42,618 nucleotides of DNA from Galbitalea sp036266835 (lineage in GTDB: Bacteria; Actinomycetota; Actinomycetes; Actinomycetales; Microbacteriaceae): positions 1-42,618 of the forward strand of contig DATAXD010000065.1 of NCBI GenBank assembly GCA_036266835.1, read 5' to 3'. The notes under the pieces are model-generated. The model had not been told where the DNA came from. It saw nothing but the letters and a program-made list of their open reading frames with translations, and ran no database searches. The first letter of the stretch is position 1. Each line of letters opens with the position of its first letter. Both the position numbers and the translations under genes were made by a program. This document shows positions 1 to 7,917 of this stretch, one piece after another.

Positions 1-174
1 ACCGTGCCGATACTCATGCCGCCCATTGCGTTCGCAGCAATCGCGTTTGGCATCTTCCTTCTATTCGGCGTCGTCACCTGGACGTACCGTGACGTCGCCA
101 ACCGCCACGCTCATAAGGCGGCGACTACCTACCACGACGACCACGAGCACGGTACAGCGGGTCCGCACCACTAG
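1..174 (+). CDS. Small membrane protein, 3' end only
   Basis: An open frame enters from the left edge and stops with TAG at 172-174, leaving 57 residues. A hydrophobic stretch (PIAFAAIAFGIFLLFGVVTW, residues about 8-27) is one membrane helix. A short His/Asp-rich tail follows, ending HDDHEHGTAGPHH, which could bind metal or simply be a polar cytoplasmic tail. The start lies outside the window, so full length is unknown. It lies 6 bp upstream of nadD in the same direction and is probably cotranscribed with it. I do not recognise a named family; such small proteins are commonly annotated as hypothetical in front of nadD in related actinobacteria. Confidence 0.6.
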   Translation, partial: TVPILMPPIAFAAIAFGIFLLFGVVTWTYRDVANRHAHKAATTYHDDHEHGTAGPHH

Positions 175-180
175 GCATCC

Positions 181-822
181 ATGACCGACGCCGTCGTGAA
201 CACCGGAGTTCCCGAACCTGCCGGAGCAGAGTCTGAGCGCCGCCGACGCGTCGGAATCATGGGTGGCACGTTCGATCCCATCCACAACGGCCACCTCGTC
301 GCTGCGAGCGAGGTGCAGCAGCACTTCGGGCTGGATGAGGTGCTGTTCGTGCCGACCGGGCAGCCGTGGATGAAGCCGGCGGTGACCGGAGGTGAGCATC
401 GTTACCTCATGACCGTCATCGCGACGGCGGCGAATCCGCGCTTCACGGTGAGTCGGATCGACATCGATCGTGAGGGTCCCACCTACACGATCGACACCCT
501 GCGAGACGTTCGGGAGTTGCATCCGGATGCCGATCTTTTCTTCATTTCGGGTGCCGACGCGATCGCGCAGATCCTCGACTGGAAGGACGCTGAAGAGCTC
601 TGGACGCTGGCCCATTTCGTCGCCGTTTCGCGGCCGGGACACGACCTGGTCATTAGCGCATTGCCAGCAGGCGAGGTAAGCTCGCTGGAAGTTCCCGCGT
701 TGGCAATATCGTCGACTGACTGCCGGAGCCGCGTAAGCCGGGGCTTTCCGGTCTGGTATTTGGTCCCCGATGGTGTTGTGCAATACATCTCAAAGCACCA
801 CCTCTACCGGAGTATCGCATGA
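181..822 (+). CDS. nadD: Nicotinate-nucleotide adenylyltransferase
   Basis: NadD joins nicotinate mononucleotide and ATP to give deamido-NAD in cytoplasmic NAD synthesis. The 213-residue protein shows the nucleotidyltransferase signature GGTFDPIHNGHL (residues about 28-39), with the HxGH-type motif, and near the C-terminus ISSTDCRSR, the counterpart of the ISST-x-IR motif that closes the active site. About 20 unconserved residues precede the Rossmann core, so a start nearer GIMGGTFDP is possible, but ATG at 181 follows the upstream stop by 6 bp and fits coupling. The stop overlaps the next start by 4 bases (ATGA). Placement before rsfS is the usual actinobacterial order. Confidence 0.95.
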   Translation: MTDAVVNTGVPEPAGAESERRRRVGIMGGTFDPIHNGHLVAASEVQQHFGLDEVLFVPTGQPWMKPAVTGGEHRYLMTVIATAANPRFTVSRIDIDREGPTYTIDTLRDVRELHPDADLFFISGADAIAQILDWKDAEELWTLAHFVAVSRPGHDLVISALPAGEVSSLEVPALAISSTDCRSRVSRGFPVWYLVPDGVVQYISKHHLYRSIA

Positions 823-2432
823 CCACATTCCAAGATCCGCCGCCGCATTCGCGGCGTGCGGTTCGGCAGAGTGAGCGCGGCGAGACTCAGCAGCAGCCGC
901 CGCAACCGGCCGCGGAGCAGCCCGCCGCCCCGTACACGTTCGATGCTGCATCCGGTAACCCGCCACCGCAGAGCGGACGCCGTGCGCAGCAGGGTCGCGT
1001 GCCGGCGCCCGCGGGTGCCCAGACTTCGCAGCCTCTCGCAAGTTCGCCGCCGCCGGCTGTCGCTGGTGAAACCCCCGAACAAACCGCGTTCCGCGTTCGC
1101 GATTTCAGTCCAGAAGGACGCAGGTCCACGGATGCTTCTCCGATGGCCGGATTCGACGCGCCCGCCGCACCCGCGTCGTTCGATAACGCGTTCCCCACCC
1201 ACGGGGCACACTCCGCCGGCCCTTCGTCGCCGACGCTGGATGACACCCTGAACCACACCCTTTCGCGACGCGAACTTCGCGAGATGCGCGCCGCGGAAGA
1301 AGCTCAGGCTCCCGCCCTGCAGATACCGTCGGTTGACCTGCCCGAACCGATCGATGCGCTGCTGAACTCGGGACCGATCGACATTCCCACGCTTGCGCCT
1401 CCGCCGGGCCAGTCTCAGGCGTTGGCCGAGGCAATGGCCGAGTTTGACCTGCTCACTCGGTCGCGCCGCGAAGCCGAAGCGAAAGCGCGTGACGCCCAGG
1501 TGGCCAGCCTTGCGACTCCGATAGTTCCACCGCCGGCGGGTGGCCACCGTGCCGCGCATTCCTCGCAGCCGGATGCGGCGGCTCAGCCGCCCGTTCAGCA
1601 ACTGCCGTTCCAGCAGGAATCGGTACCACAGGCCCCGGCCGCCCCCGTCCAGTATTCTGTCCCGTCGGCCCCCCAGGCCGTCGCGCCGCAAGCCGCGCCA
1701 CCGCAGGTCTCGCCGCCGCAGCCCATCGCGGAGCAGCCCATCGCCGAGCAGCTCATCGCGGAGCAACCCATCGCTGAGCAGCCCATCGCGTATCCGCCGA
1801 CCGCGTCGCTTCCCGCGACGCCACCCGCGGTCGCATCGTCACCGCAGGCGTCCGCTGTCGCGCCCATGCTCGCGCCGCCGAACTTCGACGCCCAGCAGAG
1901 CAGTCCGCCGAGCGCACCACCGAACGAGCAGAATCGGCACGGCGGGCGCTCACCGCGGGCATCCGGTCACTGGCGAGTCCAGGCGGCCATCGAAGACGAC
2001 GACCTGCCCTACGAGAACACTCTCAGTCGCACCGTCGGACCGGGCACGTCTGCGATCACGACTAGTGCGCTTGTGCTGCCGTCGGTTCCCCAGCCCGACC
2101 TCATCCTGAATTCGCTGACGTCGACGGGCGAAATCATCGTCACCGGCACGATTGACTTGCCGCGGAGCCTCGGCTCGACGGGCGCTCACCCGAGCCGCGT
2201 CGACAACTCCGATTTCGAGGACGACCCGCTCGACAGCCAGGTCGCGGCGCCGGACTCGGCTCCGATTCGAGCGATTCGCGCAATCAGCACGAACACATCC
2301 ACCCGCGGCGTCATTGAAGCAAAGCGGCCGCAGGGTAACCGGATGCTGACAGCGGTCATCATCACGGCATCGGTGCTGTGTGTGGGGCTGGTTGGCCTGC
2401 TCGTGTACGCGATTGCTACCAACAAGCTCTAA
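819..2432 (+). CDS. Pro/Gln/Ala-rich protein with C-terminal membrane anchor
   Basis: The 537-residue product has a long low-complexity region rich in Pro, Gln, Ala and Ser (about residues 1-360), a less repetitive stretch (about 370-500; DDDLPYENTLSRTVGPGTSA and following), and a single hydrophobic helix (MLTAVIITASVLCVGLVGLLVYAIATNKL region) ending two residues before the C-terminus. No N-terminal signal peptide is seen, so the bulk should be cytoplasmic and tail-anchored. At 1722-1790 four and a half 15-bp repeats encode the pentapeptide (P/L)IAEQ, suggesting recent slippage. It overlaps nadD by 4 bases and precedes rsfS by 12 bp, so it belongs to that operon. Function unknown; disordered scaffold is the simplest reading. 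Confidence 0.85.
   Translation: MTTFQDPPPHSRRAVRQSERGETQQQPPQPAAEQPAAPYTFDAASGNPPPQSGRRAQQGRVPAPAGAQTSQPLASSPPPAVAGETPEQTAFRVRDFSPEGRRSTDASPMAGFDAPAAPASFDNAFPTHGAHSAGPSSPTLDDTLNHTLSRRELREMRAAEEAQAPALQIPSVDLPEPIDALLNSGPIDIPTLAPPPGQSQALAEAMAEFDLLTRSRREAEAKARDAQVASLATPIVPPPAGGHRAAHSSQPDAAAQPPVQQLPFQQESVPQAPAAPVQYSVPSAPQAVAPQAAPPQVSPPQPIAEQPIAEQLIAEQPIAEQPIAYPPTASLPATPPAVASSPQASAVAPMLAPPNFDAQQSSPPSAPPNEQNRHGGRSPRASGHWRVQAAIEDDDLPYENTLSRTVGPGTSAITTSALVLPSVPQPDLILNSLTSTGEIIVTGTIDLPRSLGSTGAHPSRVDNSDFEDDPLDSQVAAPDSAPIRAIRAISTNTSTRGVIEAKRPQGNRMLTAVIITASVLCVGLVGLLVYAIATNKL
1722..1790 (+). repeat. 15-bp tandem repeat inside coding sequence
   Basis: Four 15-bp units and a 9-base partial, consensus CCCATCGCGGAGCAG, lie at 1722-1736, 1737-1751, 1752-1766, 1767-1781 and 1782-1790. 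They stay in frame and encode (P/L)IAEQ repeats in the disordered part of the tail-anchored protein, so copy number can change without frameshift. Confidence 0.9.
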
Positions 2433-2444
2433 CCCTAGGAATCT

Positions 2445-2822
2445 GTGACTGCATCACCTCACGCCATCGAACTTGTTCGCGTTGCCTCGGCTGCCGCCGA
2501 CTCCAAGTCCGGAGTGGACATCGTCGCCCTCGATGTTTCTGGTCCACTGCCACTCACGGATGCCTTTCTGCTCGTGACCGGTCGCAACGAGCGCAACGTG
2601 TTGTCGATCGCCTCCGAGATCGAGGACAAACTCATCGAATTCGGTGCCAAGCCTCTGCGACGTGAGGGCCGCCAGGAGGGTCGCTGGGTGCTGCTCGACT
2701 TTGGTGACCTTGTGGTTCACGTGTTCCACGAAGAAGACAGGATGTACTACTCGCTCGAGCGACTCTGGAAGGATTGCCCGGTCATCCCGATCGAACTTCC
2801 CGTCGCGCGCCTGGCCGAATAG
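2445..2822 (+). CDS. rsfS: Ribosome silencing factor
   Basis: RsfS (Iojap/YbeB family) binds ribosomal protein L14 on the 50S subunit and blocks subunit joining when nutrients are scarce. The 125-residue product has the family pattern: DIVALDVSGPLPLTDAFLLVTGRNERNV near residues 25-52, then EGRQEGRWVLLDFGDLVVHVF, and YYSLERLWKDCP near the end. Start is GTG at 2445, with AGGA at 2437-2440 as ribosome-binding site. Length and position downstream of nadD fit the family. This is a confident assignment. Confidence 0.95.
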   Translation: MTASPHAIELVRVASAAADSKSGVDIVALDVSGPLPLTDAFLLVTGRNERNVLSIASEIEDKLIEFGAKPLRREGRQEGRWVLLDFGDLVVHVFHEEDRMYYSLERLWKDCPVIPIELPVARLAE

Positions 2823-2833
2823 GCAGCACGCTC

Positions 2834-3361
2834 GTGAGTTGGCCGGTGCTCGCTGGTGAGCGGATGTCGCTTCGCCCGCCGACCGCAGACGATGCGGGGC
2901 CGCTGCTGGACATCCTCAGCGAGCCCGAGGTCTCACGCTGGTGGGTCGGCTACACACCCGAACGCATCCGAGAGGACATCCTCGAGTCAGGGCATGCACT
3001 GGTCATGGAGATCGACGGACGCTGCGCCGGCGCGATCTTCCTGTATCCGAAGGATGATCCCGAGTACCTGCATGTCGTGATCCACTTGTTTCTCGGTGCC
3101 CAGTGGTACGGCCACCGCTATGGCGCCGAGGCGCTCACGATCGTCATCGCGCATCTGGCAACGCTAGGGCACCATCGGTTCACGCTCGATCCGAATGTCA
3201 ACAATGCCCCAGCCATCCGCAGCTACGAGCGGCTCGGTTTCCGTCGAGTCGGAGTTCTGCGTGAGTACCAGCTGCGGCCGGACGGCACGCACGAGGACGG
3301 CTTGCTGATGGATCTCGTTCTCAGCGACTTTCCGGACGGAGTCGACTGGCGGCGCGGTTAG
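2834..3361 (+). CDS. GNAT acetyltransferase, AAC(6')-like
   Basis: A GNAT-fold N-acetyltransferase of 175 residues. After a short lead (MSWPVLAGERMSLRPP) come SEPEVSRWW, the acetyl-CoA-binding region (HLFLGAQWYGHRYGAEAL) and the C-terminal NVNNAPAIRSYERLGFRRVGVLREYQ segment. The layout resembles aminoglycoside 6'-N-acetyltransferases (AacA4 group) and RimJ/RimL enzymes; I cannot tell an antibiotic substrate from a small-molecule or protein one. The GTG at 2834 is chosen because the upstream extension of the frame overlaps rsfS and reads as non-conserved. The stop overlaps the convergent TetR stop by 4 bases. Confidence 0.8.
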   Translation: MSWPVLAGERMSLRPPTADDAGPLLDILSEPEVSRWWVGYTPERIREDILESGHALVMEIDGRCAGAIFLYPKDDPEYLHVVIHLFLGAQWYGHRYGAEALTIVIAHLATLGHHRFTLDPNVNNAPAIRSYERLGFRRVGVLREYQLRPDGTHEDGLLMDLVLSDFPDGVDWRRG

Positions 3362-3918
3362 GCTGCCAGTTGAACGACTTGGGCCGTGAGTTGCTCGGCA
3401 ACCAGTTCGAACGGCTCCATGCTCTGTTCGGCGCGGCTGAGGACCACCGCGCCTTCGGTCGAAGCAATGAGGAGGGCGGCGAAGCGAGCCGCATCCGATT
3501 TCTCAAGCCCGGCATCCGTGAGTAGCTCAGCAAGCCGAAGTCGCCACCCCCGGAAGACGGTCGCCGTGTGCGCGAGCAGCTCGGGGGAGTCTGTGGCGAT
3601 CGTGACCGCCAGCACGGAGCACCCAGCGGTGTAGTTCGACCGCACGAGCGTCGCCCGCCACATGCTGAGGAAGTGCGTCGTTATTTCCAGAGCGGTGCCC
3701 GCTCCGGAGCCGTCGATGAGCGCGATCGCGTGAGCGCCCGCGAGATCGACGGCAGCGGCGACGAGCTGATCCTTGCCGTCGGGGAAGTGGTGGTAGATCG
3801 AGCCTCGGGGTGCGCCGGTGAGTTCCAGGACCTGCGAAAAGGACGTTTCTTGTAGTCCTCGCTCAGCGAGTAGCCGTGCGGCTCCCACGATCATCTTTTT
3901 GCGCGTATCCGTGACCAT
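3358..3918 (-). CDS. TetR-family regulator
   Basis: A 186-residue TetR repressor. The N-terminal helix-turn-helix is clear (KKMIVGAARLLAERGLQET then APRGSIYHHFPDGKDQLVAAAV, residues 8-55). The C-terminal part (RLRLAELLTDAGLEKSDAARFAALLIASTEGAVVLSRA) resembles the LmrA/YxaF ligand domain of regulators that sense lipophilic compounds. Start ATG at 3918 is preceded by GGAGGTG. It is divergent from a tautomerase-like gene, and the shared gap holds two palindromes (3950-3991) likely to be its operators, so it probably represses both genes. Confidence 0.9.
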   Translation of the reverse strand: MVTDTRKKMIVGAARLLAERGLQETSFSQVLELTGAPRGSIYHHFPDGKDQLVAAAVDLAGAHAIALIDGSGAGTALEITTHFLSMWRATLVRSNYTAGCSVLAVTIATDSPELLAHTATVFRGWRLRLAELLTDAGLEKSDAARFAALLIASTEGAVVLSRAEQSMEPFELVAEQLTAQVVQLAA

Positions 3919-3949
3919 TTCACCTCCGGGCCCTGCTGCCTCGACCCTA

Positions 3950-3991
3950 TATGACTATCGTCATAGAACCATCTATGATGGGTGTCATAGA
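3950..3991. promoter_or_regulatory. Two palindromic operators, TetR/tautomerase gap
   Basis: Two inverted repeats lie in the 124-bp divergent gap. The first is TATGAC-TATC-GTCATA (3950-3965). The second is TCTATGA-TGGGTG-TCATAGA (3972-3991). Both fit TATGAY-N4-GTCATA, allowing one mismatch, and their centres are 24 bp apart. Size, symmetry and location match TetR operators; assignment to the adjacent TetR is inference. Confidence 0.75.
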
Positions 3992-4042
3992 GCCTCACTT
4001 CTTCGACGCGAATTTCGCGTCGCGACTGCAAGGAGAAACATC

Positions 4043-4486
4043 ATGCCCATGATCGACGTGTACGCAGCGGCGGGAACCTTCAACGACAAGCACAAGCTCG
4101 CAATCGAACTCGCGACCACTGTTATGACGATCGAGCAGGTCCCGAACATCCCGATGTTTCGTCAGAACACGGCTGGGTTCGTGCACGAGCTGCCAGCCGG
4201 CGATCTCGCCAATGTCAATGGCGACGGTAACTACGTTCGCGTCCAGGTGCTGACCAATGCGGGCGCACTCGACCGCGATAAGCAACTCGCCGTCGTGCAG
4301 CAACTCACTGATTTGATAGCTGCGGCATCCGACGATCCGACGATCGTCGATCGCACCTGGGTGCTACTCACCGAGGCGGTCGCGGGTGGGTGGGGGCTCA
4401 AGGGGCACGCGAACACGAACGACGAACTCGTGGCCGCGGCACGTGCTCAGATCGCTGAGCTCCAGGCGGCGAAGCCCGCGGAGTAG
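4043..4486 (+). CDS. Tautomerase-superfamily protein
   Basis: A 147-residue protein starting MPMIDVYAAAGTF. After Met removal Pro becomes the N-terminal residue, the catalytic base of the 4-oxalocrotonate tautomerase superfamily. Length is about twice a 60-80-residue 4-OT unit, suggesting a fused or elongated tautomerase domain; WVLLTEAVAGGWGLKGHANTNDELV near the end resembles the conserved second beta-alpha-beta unit. Substrate unknown. ATG at 4043 has AAGGAGA at 4030-4036. The open frame extends upstream, but that part crosses the operators and the TetR start. Control by the divergent TetR suggests induction by a reactive or lipophilic compound. Confidence 0.8.
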   Translation: MPMIDVYAAAGTFNDKHKLAIELATTVMTIEQVPNIPMFRQNTAGFVHELPAGDLANVNGDGNYVRVQVLTNAGALDRDKQLAVVQQLTDLIAAASDDPTIVDRTWVLLTEAVAGGWGLKGHANTNDELVAAARAQIAELQAAKPAE

Positions 4487-4518
4487 CCGCGCAGCCACAC
4501 AGCGGCTTATGCGGCGAC

Positions 4519-5775
4519 CTATGCGGCGAGGGGGTCGTGCGGCCGGGTGCGATAGCTGCGACCGGTGGGACTTGTCCACGTCAGGACACCCGAGCCGTCG
4601 GTCGCCTGAACGACGGTCCACGCGGTGTTCCCTTTGAGCGTGTGGTGCCCGCGGCACAGGTGAGCGAGGTTGGTGTGCTCGGTTTCACCGCCGTACTGCC
4701 ATTCAACGGTGTGGTCTATGTCGCATCGGTGGGCCGCAATGGTGCAGCCCGGAAATCTGCAGGTGAGATCTCGAATCTGCAGATGAGTTCTGAGATCCTT
4801 CGGAGCCTTGTACCGTTTTCGTCCAATGGATAGCGCGGCGCCGGATTCCGGATGCGTGAGGATGCGAACGAATGATTTCGCGGTTCCGGCCAACAATCGC
4901 GCCGAGTCCGGGTCGATCGGCACCCAGCCATCGAGTGTTGCCGGCTGCTCCGACTCTCCGAGGAGTGTCAACACAGTCACCGATACCACGACCTCGGCTG
5001 TGATCCCACGGAACCAGCGCACAAAGTTTTCGTCGTCCCACTCGTCGGGAACTACGCCGAACGCCAAGCCGTCAACAGTGGCAAGAAGAACGTGAGTGAC
5101 GATGTCGGCCCGACGCTGCCCGAGGGTGCGATCTTCGAGCGGTCCATCGGTGGCCTTGGCGGCGGCTGTGGCCTTGTTGAAGATCGCGTGAATGTGCGGT
5201 GTGCTCCCGGTCAGGGAGAGGGTTGACAGGCCGTCGCGGCCATCGACAACCTCCAGGTCGCGAAATGCGCGGGCGGCTTCGTGGCGTTCGGGGATGGTTT
5301 GAGGCTGGCGCCGCTGCCGTTCGAGCCGCACCAGCCGACCGAGTTTGTTGGCGGTGAGTTCTGGTGCGCGCGCTACAGCGAGCCGCTCGATTTCGGCACG
5401 TACTCGCGGCTCGAGACTGCCGAGTTGGTCGACAATTACCGTGGCGTGCTGCCAGCCGATGGTGCCGCAGTCCAGAGCTCCGAGCGTCTCGGGGAAGGCG
5501 TCGACGAGTACTCGGGAGTATCCGATGAGATTCTCGGCTGCCTTCTCCGTGATCTTCAAGGCGAGAGCGATCTCGGCTCGAAACGAGCGGTTGGCGAGCA
5601 TCCGGTTTCCAAAGTCAACCGTGGCGAGCATCTCGGAGTGCGCCCGTACCAGCGCGACTGCCTTGCGCGCGGCGAGGTTTCGCAGCTTCGTCTCGAGGAG
5701 GATTACCTCGTCGAGGGCGTCGCCGTACCAGACAGGCTGCTCGTCAGCAGCTGCGAAAGTCGGGCCGGTTGCCAT
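4519..5775 (-). CDS. DUF222/HNH endonuclease-domain protein
   Basis: The 418-residue protein has an N-terminal DUF222 helical region (about residues 20-260; RNLAARKAVALVRAHSEM, MLANRSFRAEIALALKITEK) and a C-terminal HNH nuclease motif: CRFPGCTIAAHRCDIDH, then NLAHLCRGHHTLKG, with paired Cys, the DH dipeptide and Asn/His of the beta-beta-alpha-metal fold. It belongs to the 13E12-repeat family, which is multicopy in many actinobacteria including mycobacteria and Microbacteriaceae. The biological role is not established. It stands alone and faces the tautomerase gene convergently. An intergenic tail with repeated GCGGC(T/G)TATGCGGCGA lies just past its stop (about 4500-4530). Confidence 0.9.
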   Translation of the reverse strand: MATGPTFAAADEQPVWYGDALDEVILLETKLRNLAARKAVALVRAHSEMLATVDFGNRMLANRSFRAEIALALKITEKAAENLIGYSRVLVDAFPETLGALDCGTIGWQHATVIVDQLGSLEPRVRAEIERLAVARAPELTANKLGRLVRLERQRRQPQTIPERHEAARAFRDLEVVDGRDGLSTLSLTGSTPHIHAIFNKATAAAKATDGPLEDRTLGQRRADIVTHVLLATVDGLAFGVVPDEWDDENFVRWFRGITAEVVVSVTVLTLLGESEQPATLDGWVPIDPDSARLLAGTAKSFVRILTHPESGAALSIGRKRYKAPKDLRTHLQIRDLTCRFPGCTIAAHRCDIDHTVEWQYGGETEHTNLAHLCRGHHTLKGNTAWTVVQATDGSGVLTWTSPTGRSYRTRPHDPLAA

Positions 5776-5979
5776 GGATTAATCGCACCAAAGGCCTCCG
5801 ACATTTCTGGGTGTTAATCACACGAATTCGGGCAACTTCGGAATCTTTTTCCAAAACTTTTTCCGCGTAGCCTCAAAAGCGCGAGGCCAAGCACCGGTGG
5901 CGTGAATTTCCTCGCGGCGCGTGCCAAGGAATCCCATGGGTTGCCTCGATACGCTGGCATCCGATCCTCGGGGAGCAGC
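5776..5979. other. Divergent gap, DUF222 gene / galE
   Basis: This 204-bp gap separates the DUF222 gene from galE. It holds two copies of CTTTTTCC (near 5845 and 5858), and GGGGAGC just before the galE ATG, which serves as ribosome-binding site. I could not assign clear -35/-10 pairs. Confidence 0.4.
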
Positions 5980-6954
5980 ATGTCATGGTTGGTAACGGGC
6001 GGCGCCGGATACATCGGCGCCCACATCGTGCGTGCGCTCGCGGATGCCGACCTCCAGCCGGTCGTACTCGATGACTTGTCATCGGGCTTCGAGAGCTTCG
6101 TGCCCGCGGGAGTGCCGTTTGTTCGCGCGAGCATCCTCGACGCCGTCGCCGTAGAGCAGACGATCGACGCGTATTCGGTAACCGGAGTCATTGACGTAGC
6201 CGGCTTCAAATACGCGGGCGTTTCGGTCGAGCGTCCGCTGCACACCTACCAGCAGAACGTGACCGGAACCGCGACGCTTCTCGGAGTGATGGCCGACCGC
6301 AGCATCCAAAACATGGTCTTTTCGTCGAGCGCCGCGGTTTACGGCGCTCCGGAGGTCGACCTCGTGACCGAATCGTCGCCGTGCTCGCCCGCGTCGCCCT
6401 ACGGGGAATCCAAGCTGATTGGCGAATGGCTGATTCGTGACCAGGGAGTCGCAGTCGGTCTGCGCAACACATCACTGCGCTACTTCAATGTGGTCGGATC
6501 CGGCGATCTGGCCGTGTACGACGCCAGCCCGCACAACCTGTTCCCCCTCGTGTTCGATGCCCTCGTCGAAGGTCGCACCCCGGTGATCTTCGGCAACGAC
6601 TATCCGACGCCGGATGGAACAAACGTGCGCGACTACCTTCACGTGTCCGACCTCGCGCAGGCCCATGTCGCGGCGGCCCGTCGGCTCGAGGCCGGTGACG
6701 TGCTCCAGCCTGCCTACAACCTCGGCGGTGGCACGGGAGTCTCGGTTGCAGAGATCATGACTTCGATAGCGGATGCCACGGGCATCGCCTTCACGCCCGA
6801 GATCGCGCCGCGTCGCCCCGGAGATCCCGCGCGCATTGTCGCGAACGGCGATCTGGCCGCGCGCGACCTCGACTGGGCGATGCGTCATTCTCTTGCCGAC
6901 ATGGTTTCTTCTGCCTGGTCCGCTCGCCTTGCGGCCGAGCCCGCAGGAGCGTAG
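5980..6954 (+). CDS. galE: UDP-glucose 4-epimerase
   Basis: GalE interconverts UDP-glucose and UDP-galactose using bound NAD. The 324-residue protein starts MSWLVTGGAGYIGAH, with the Rossmann Gly motif GGAGYIG at residues 7-13. It carries SSSAAVYG (catalytic Ser/Thr region), the SDR pair in SPYGESK (Tyr-x-x-x-Lys), NYPT-like DYPTPDGTNVRDYLHVSDLA, and YNLGGGTGVSV, all typical of extended SDR epimerases. The ATG at 5980 is chosen because the Gly motif must be near the N-terminus and GGGGAG precedes it; the upstream frame is non-coding. It is monocistronic. Strict substrate choice (Glc versus GlcNAc) is not visible. Confidence 0.92.
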   Translation: MSWLVTGGAGYIGAHIVRALADADLQPVVLDDLSSGFESFVPAGVPFVRASILDAVAVEQTIDAYSVTGVIDVAGFKYAGVSVERPLHTYQQNVTGTATLLGVMADRSIQNMVFSSSAAVYGAPEVDLVTESSPCSPASPYGESKLIGEWLIRDQGVAVGLRNTSLRYFNVVGSGDLAVYDASPHNLFPLVFDALVEGRTPVIFGNDYPTPDGTNVRDYLHVSDLAQAHVAAARRLEAGDVLQPAYNLGGGTGVSVAEIMTSIADATGIAFTPEIAPRRPGDPARIVANGDLAARDLDWAMRHSLADMVSSAWSARLAAEPAGA

Positions 6955-7003
6955 CCCTTCCACGTTCTGTAGTAATCTGTCGTAGTTGCCTAGCGGCAAA
7001 CCG

Positions 7004-7080
7004 GGGTCCATGGCGCAGCCCGGTAGCGCACCTGCATGGCATGCAGGGGGTCAGGGGTTCGAATCCCCTTGGATCCACCA
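7004..7080 (+). tRNA. tRNA-Ala (anticodon GGC)
   Basis: A 77-nt cloverleaf with encoded CCA. Acceptor strand GGGTCCA pairs with TGGATCC and includes the G3-U70 wobble that marks alanine tRNA. D stem is GCGC/GCGC, anticodon stem CCTGC/GCAGG with loop ATGGCAT (anticodon GGC, reading GCC), and T arm AGGGG-TTCGAAT-CCCCT. It lies 49 bp after galE. Confidence 0.98.
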
Positions 7081-7120
7081 AATGAGAAAGCCTCACCTAC
7101 GGTGGGGCTTTCTCATTTGG
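7078..7120 (+). terminator. Long hairpin after tRNA-Ala
   Basis: A near-perfect stem of about 20 bp: CCAAATGAGAAAGCC (7078-7092) pairs with GGCTTTCTCATTTGG (7106-7120), with TCACC/GGTGG inside and a TAC loop. It begins in the tRNA CCA end and probably terminates or processes the transcript. There is no long T-run after it. Confidence 0.75.
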
Positions 7121-7308
7121 TACATCTATGGTCGCTGAAAACCTTCGTAGGCCCCCGCTGCGCAGCCCGCACAGTAGGGGAGTCGAATCCCCTTGTGTGC
7201 GGAGCGATCCAAAGGATCGCGCAGCACACAAAACACAGGCGGGTAGCGCAAGTTTTTCTAGCCCCGCACGGCCCGCGAAGCGAGCCGGCCGCGCCCCCAC
7301 GTCACCTC
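7121..7308. other. Non-coding gap with hairpin and T-arm-like remnant
   Basis: The gap holds AGGGG-AGTCGAAT-CCCCT (7176-7193), which resembles a tRNA T arm, and shares the 13-mer TCGAATCCCCTTG with the tRNA-Ala 3' region (7059-7071 and 7183-7195). Next comes a stem TTGTGTGC/GCACACAA enclosing GCGATCC-AAA-GGATCGC (7193-7231), and a short T-run near 7252-7256. No protein gene is credible. It could be a decayed tRNA or vestigial attachment site. Confidence 0.5.
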
Positions 7309-7917
7309 TCACCTCTTACCTGTCGCACCCCGCACCAGCGAATACTCTCGCGGCGCCCCGACCGGCATCGCGATCTCGCCGACCACCTCAAACCCCAGCC
7401 GCCCGTAAAAACCAACGTTCTCGCCCGTCGTTTCCAGGCACGCGGAAAGCCCCGCCGCATCCACCACTCGCAAATGCTCGCCCACCAGCGCGCTGCCGAC
7501 CCCACAACCCTGGATATCCGGATCCACTCCGAGCAGCTGCAGGTACCAATGCGGCTCGCGGGGTCGTGCACCCGCGGCGGCACGTCCCGCCGCGATGGTT
7601 CGAGGAATCGAGAGTCCCAGAGCGACCCCCGAGACGAGCGCAAACCGCACGCTGCCGAACCTGAGCGGAGCGCGACCCGGTGGCCGCCAGATCGCGGCGC
7701 CCACAAGCCGACCGGCGTCCACGGCGACATAGGTCGCCCCCAGACGGATCCCCTCGTACCGCGCAATGGCCGTATTCAGCCGCACCAGCAGCCGAGCCCG
7801 CCGACCCGCATCCGGCGTCACCCACGACGTCACCGGGTCCTGTGCGAACGCCAGAGCGAACACCTCGCCGATCGCAGCAGCATCCGCCAGCGTCGCATGG
7901 CGCACCTCCACGGTCAT
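7309..7917 (-). CDS. GNAT acetyltransferase
   Basis: A 202-residue GNAT protein. The N-terminal VRHATLADAAAIGEVFALAFAQDPVTSWVTPD is the alpha1-alpha2 region. YLQLLGVDPDIQGCGVGSALVGEHLRV (about residues 129-155) is the acetyl-CoA pyrophosphate-binding motif A (Q-x-x-G-x-G/A). ENVGFYGRLGFEVVGEI is motif B. The group resembles small actinobacterial N-acetyltransferases next to unrelated genes; the substrate cannot be inferred. It is divergent from the FtsK-gamma-like gene. Confidence 0.88.
   Translation of the reverse strand: MTVEVRHATLADAAAIGEVFALAFAQDPVTSWVTPDAGRRARLLVRLNTAIARYEGIRLGATYVAVDAGRLVGAAIWRPPGRAPLRFGSVRFALVSGVALGLSIPRTIAAGRAAAGARPREPHWYLQLLGVDPDIQGCGVGSALVGEHLRVVDAAGLSACLETTGENVGFYGRLGFEVVGEIAMPVGAPREYSLVRGATGKR

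Noticed and set aside
7150..7231. Second functional tRNA
   Set aside because: Only a T-arm-like fold with an 8-nt loop is present; no acceptor, D or anticodon stems can be drawn.
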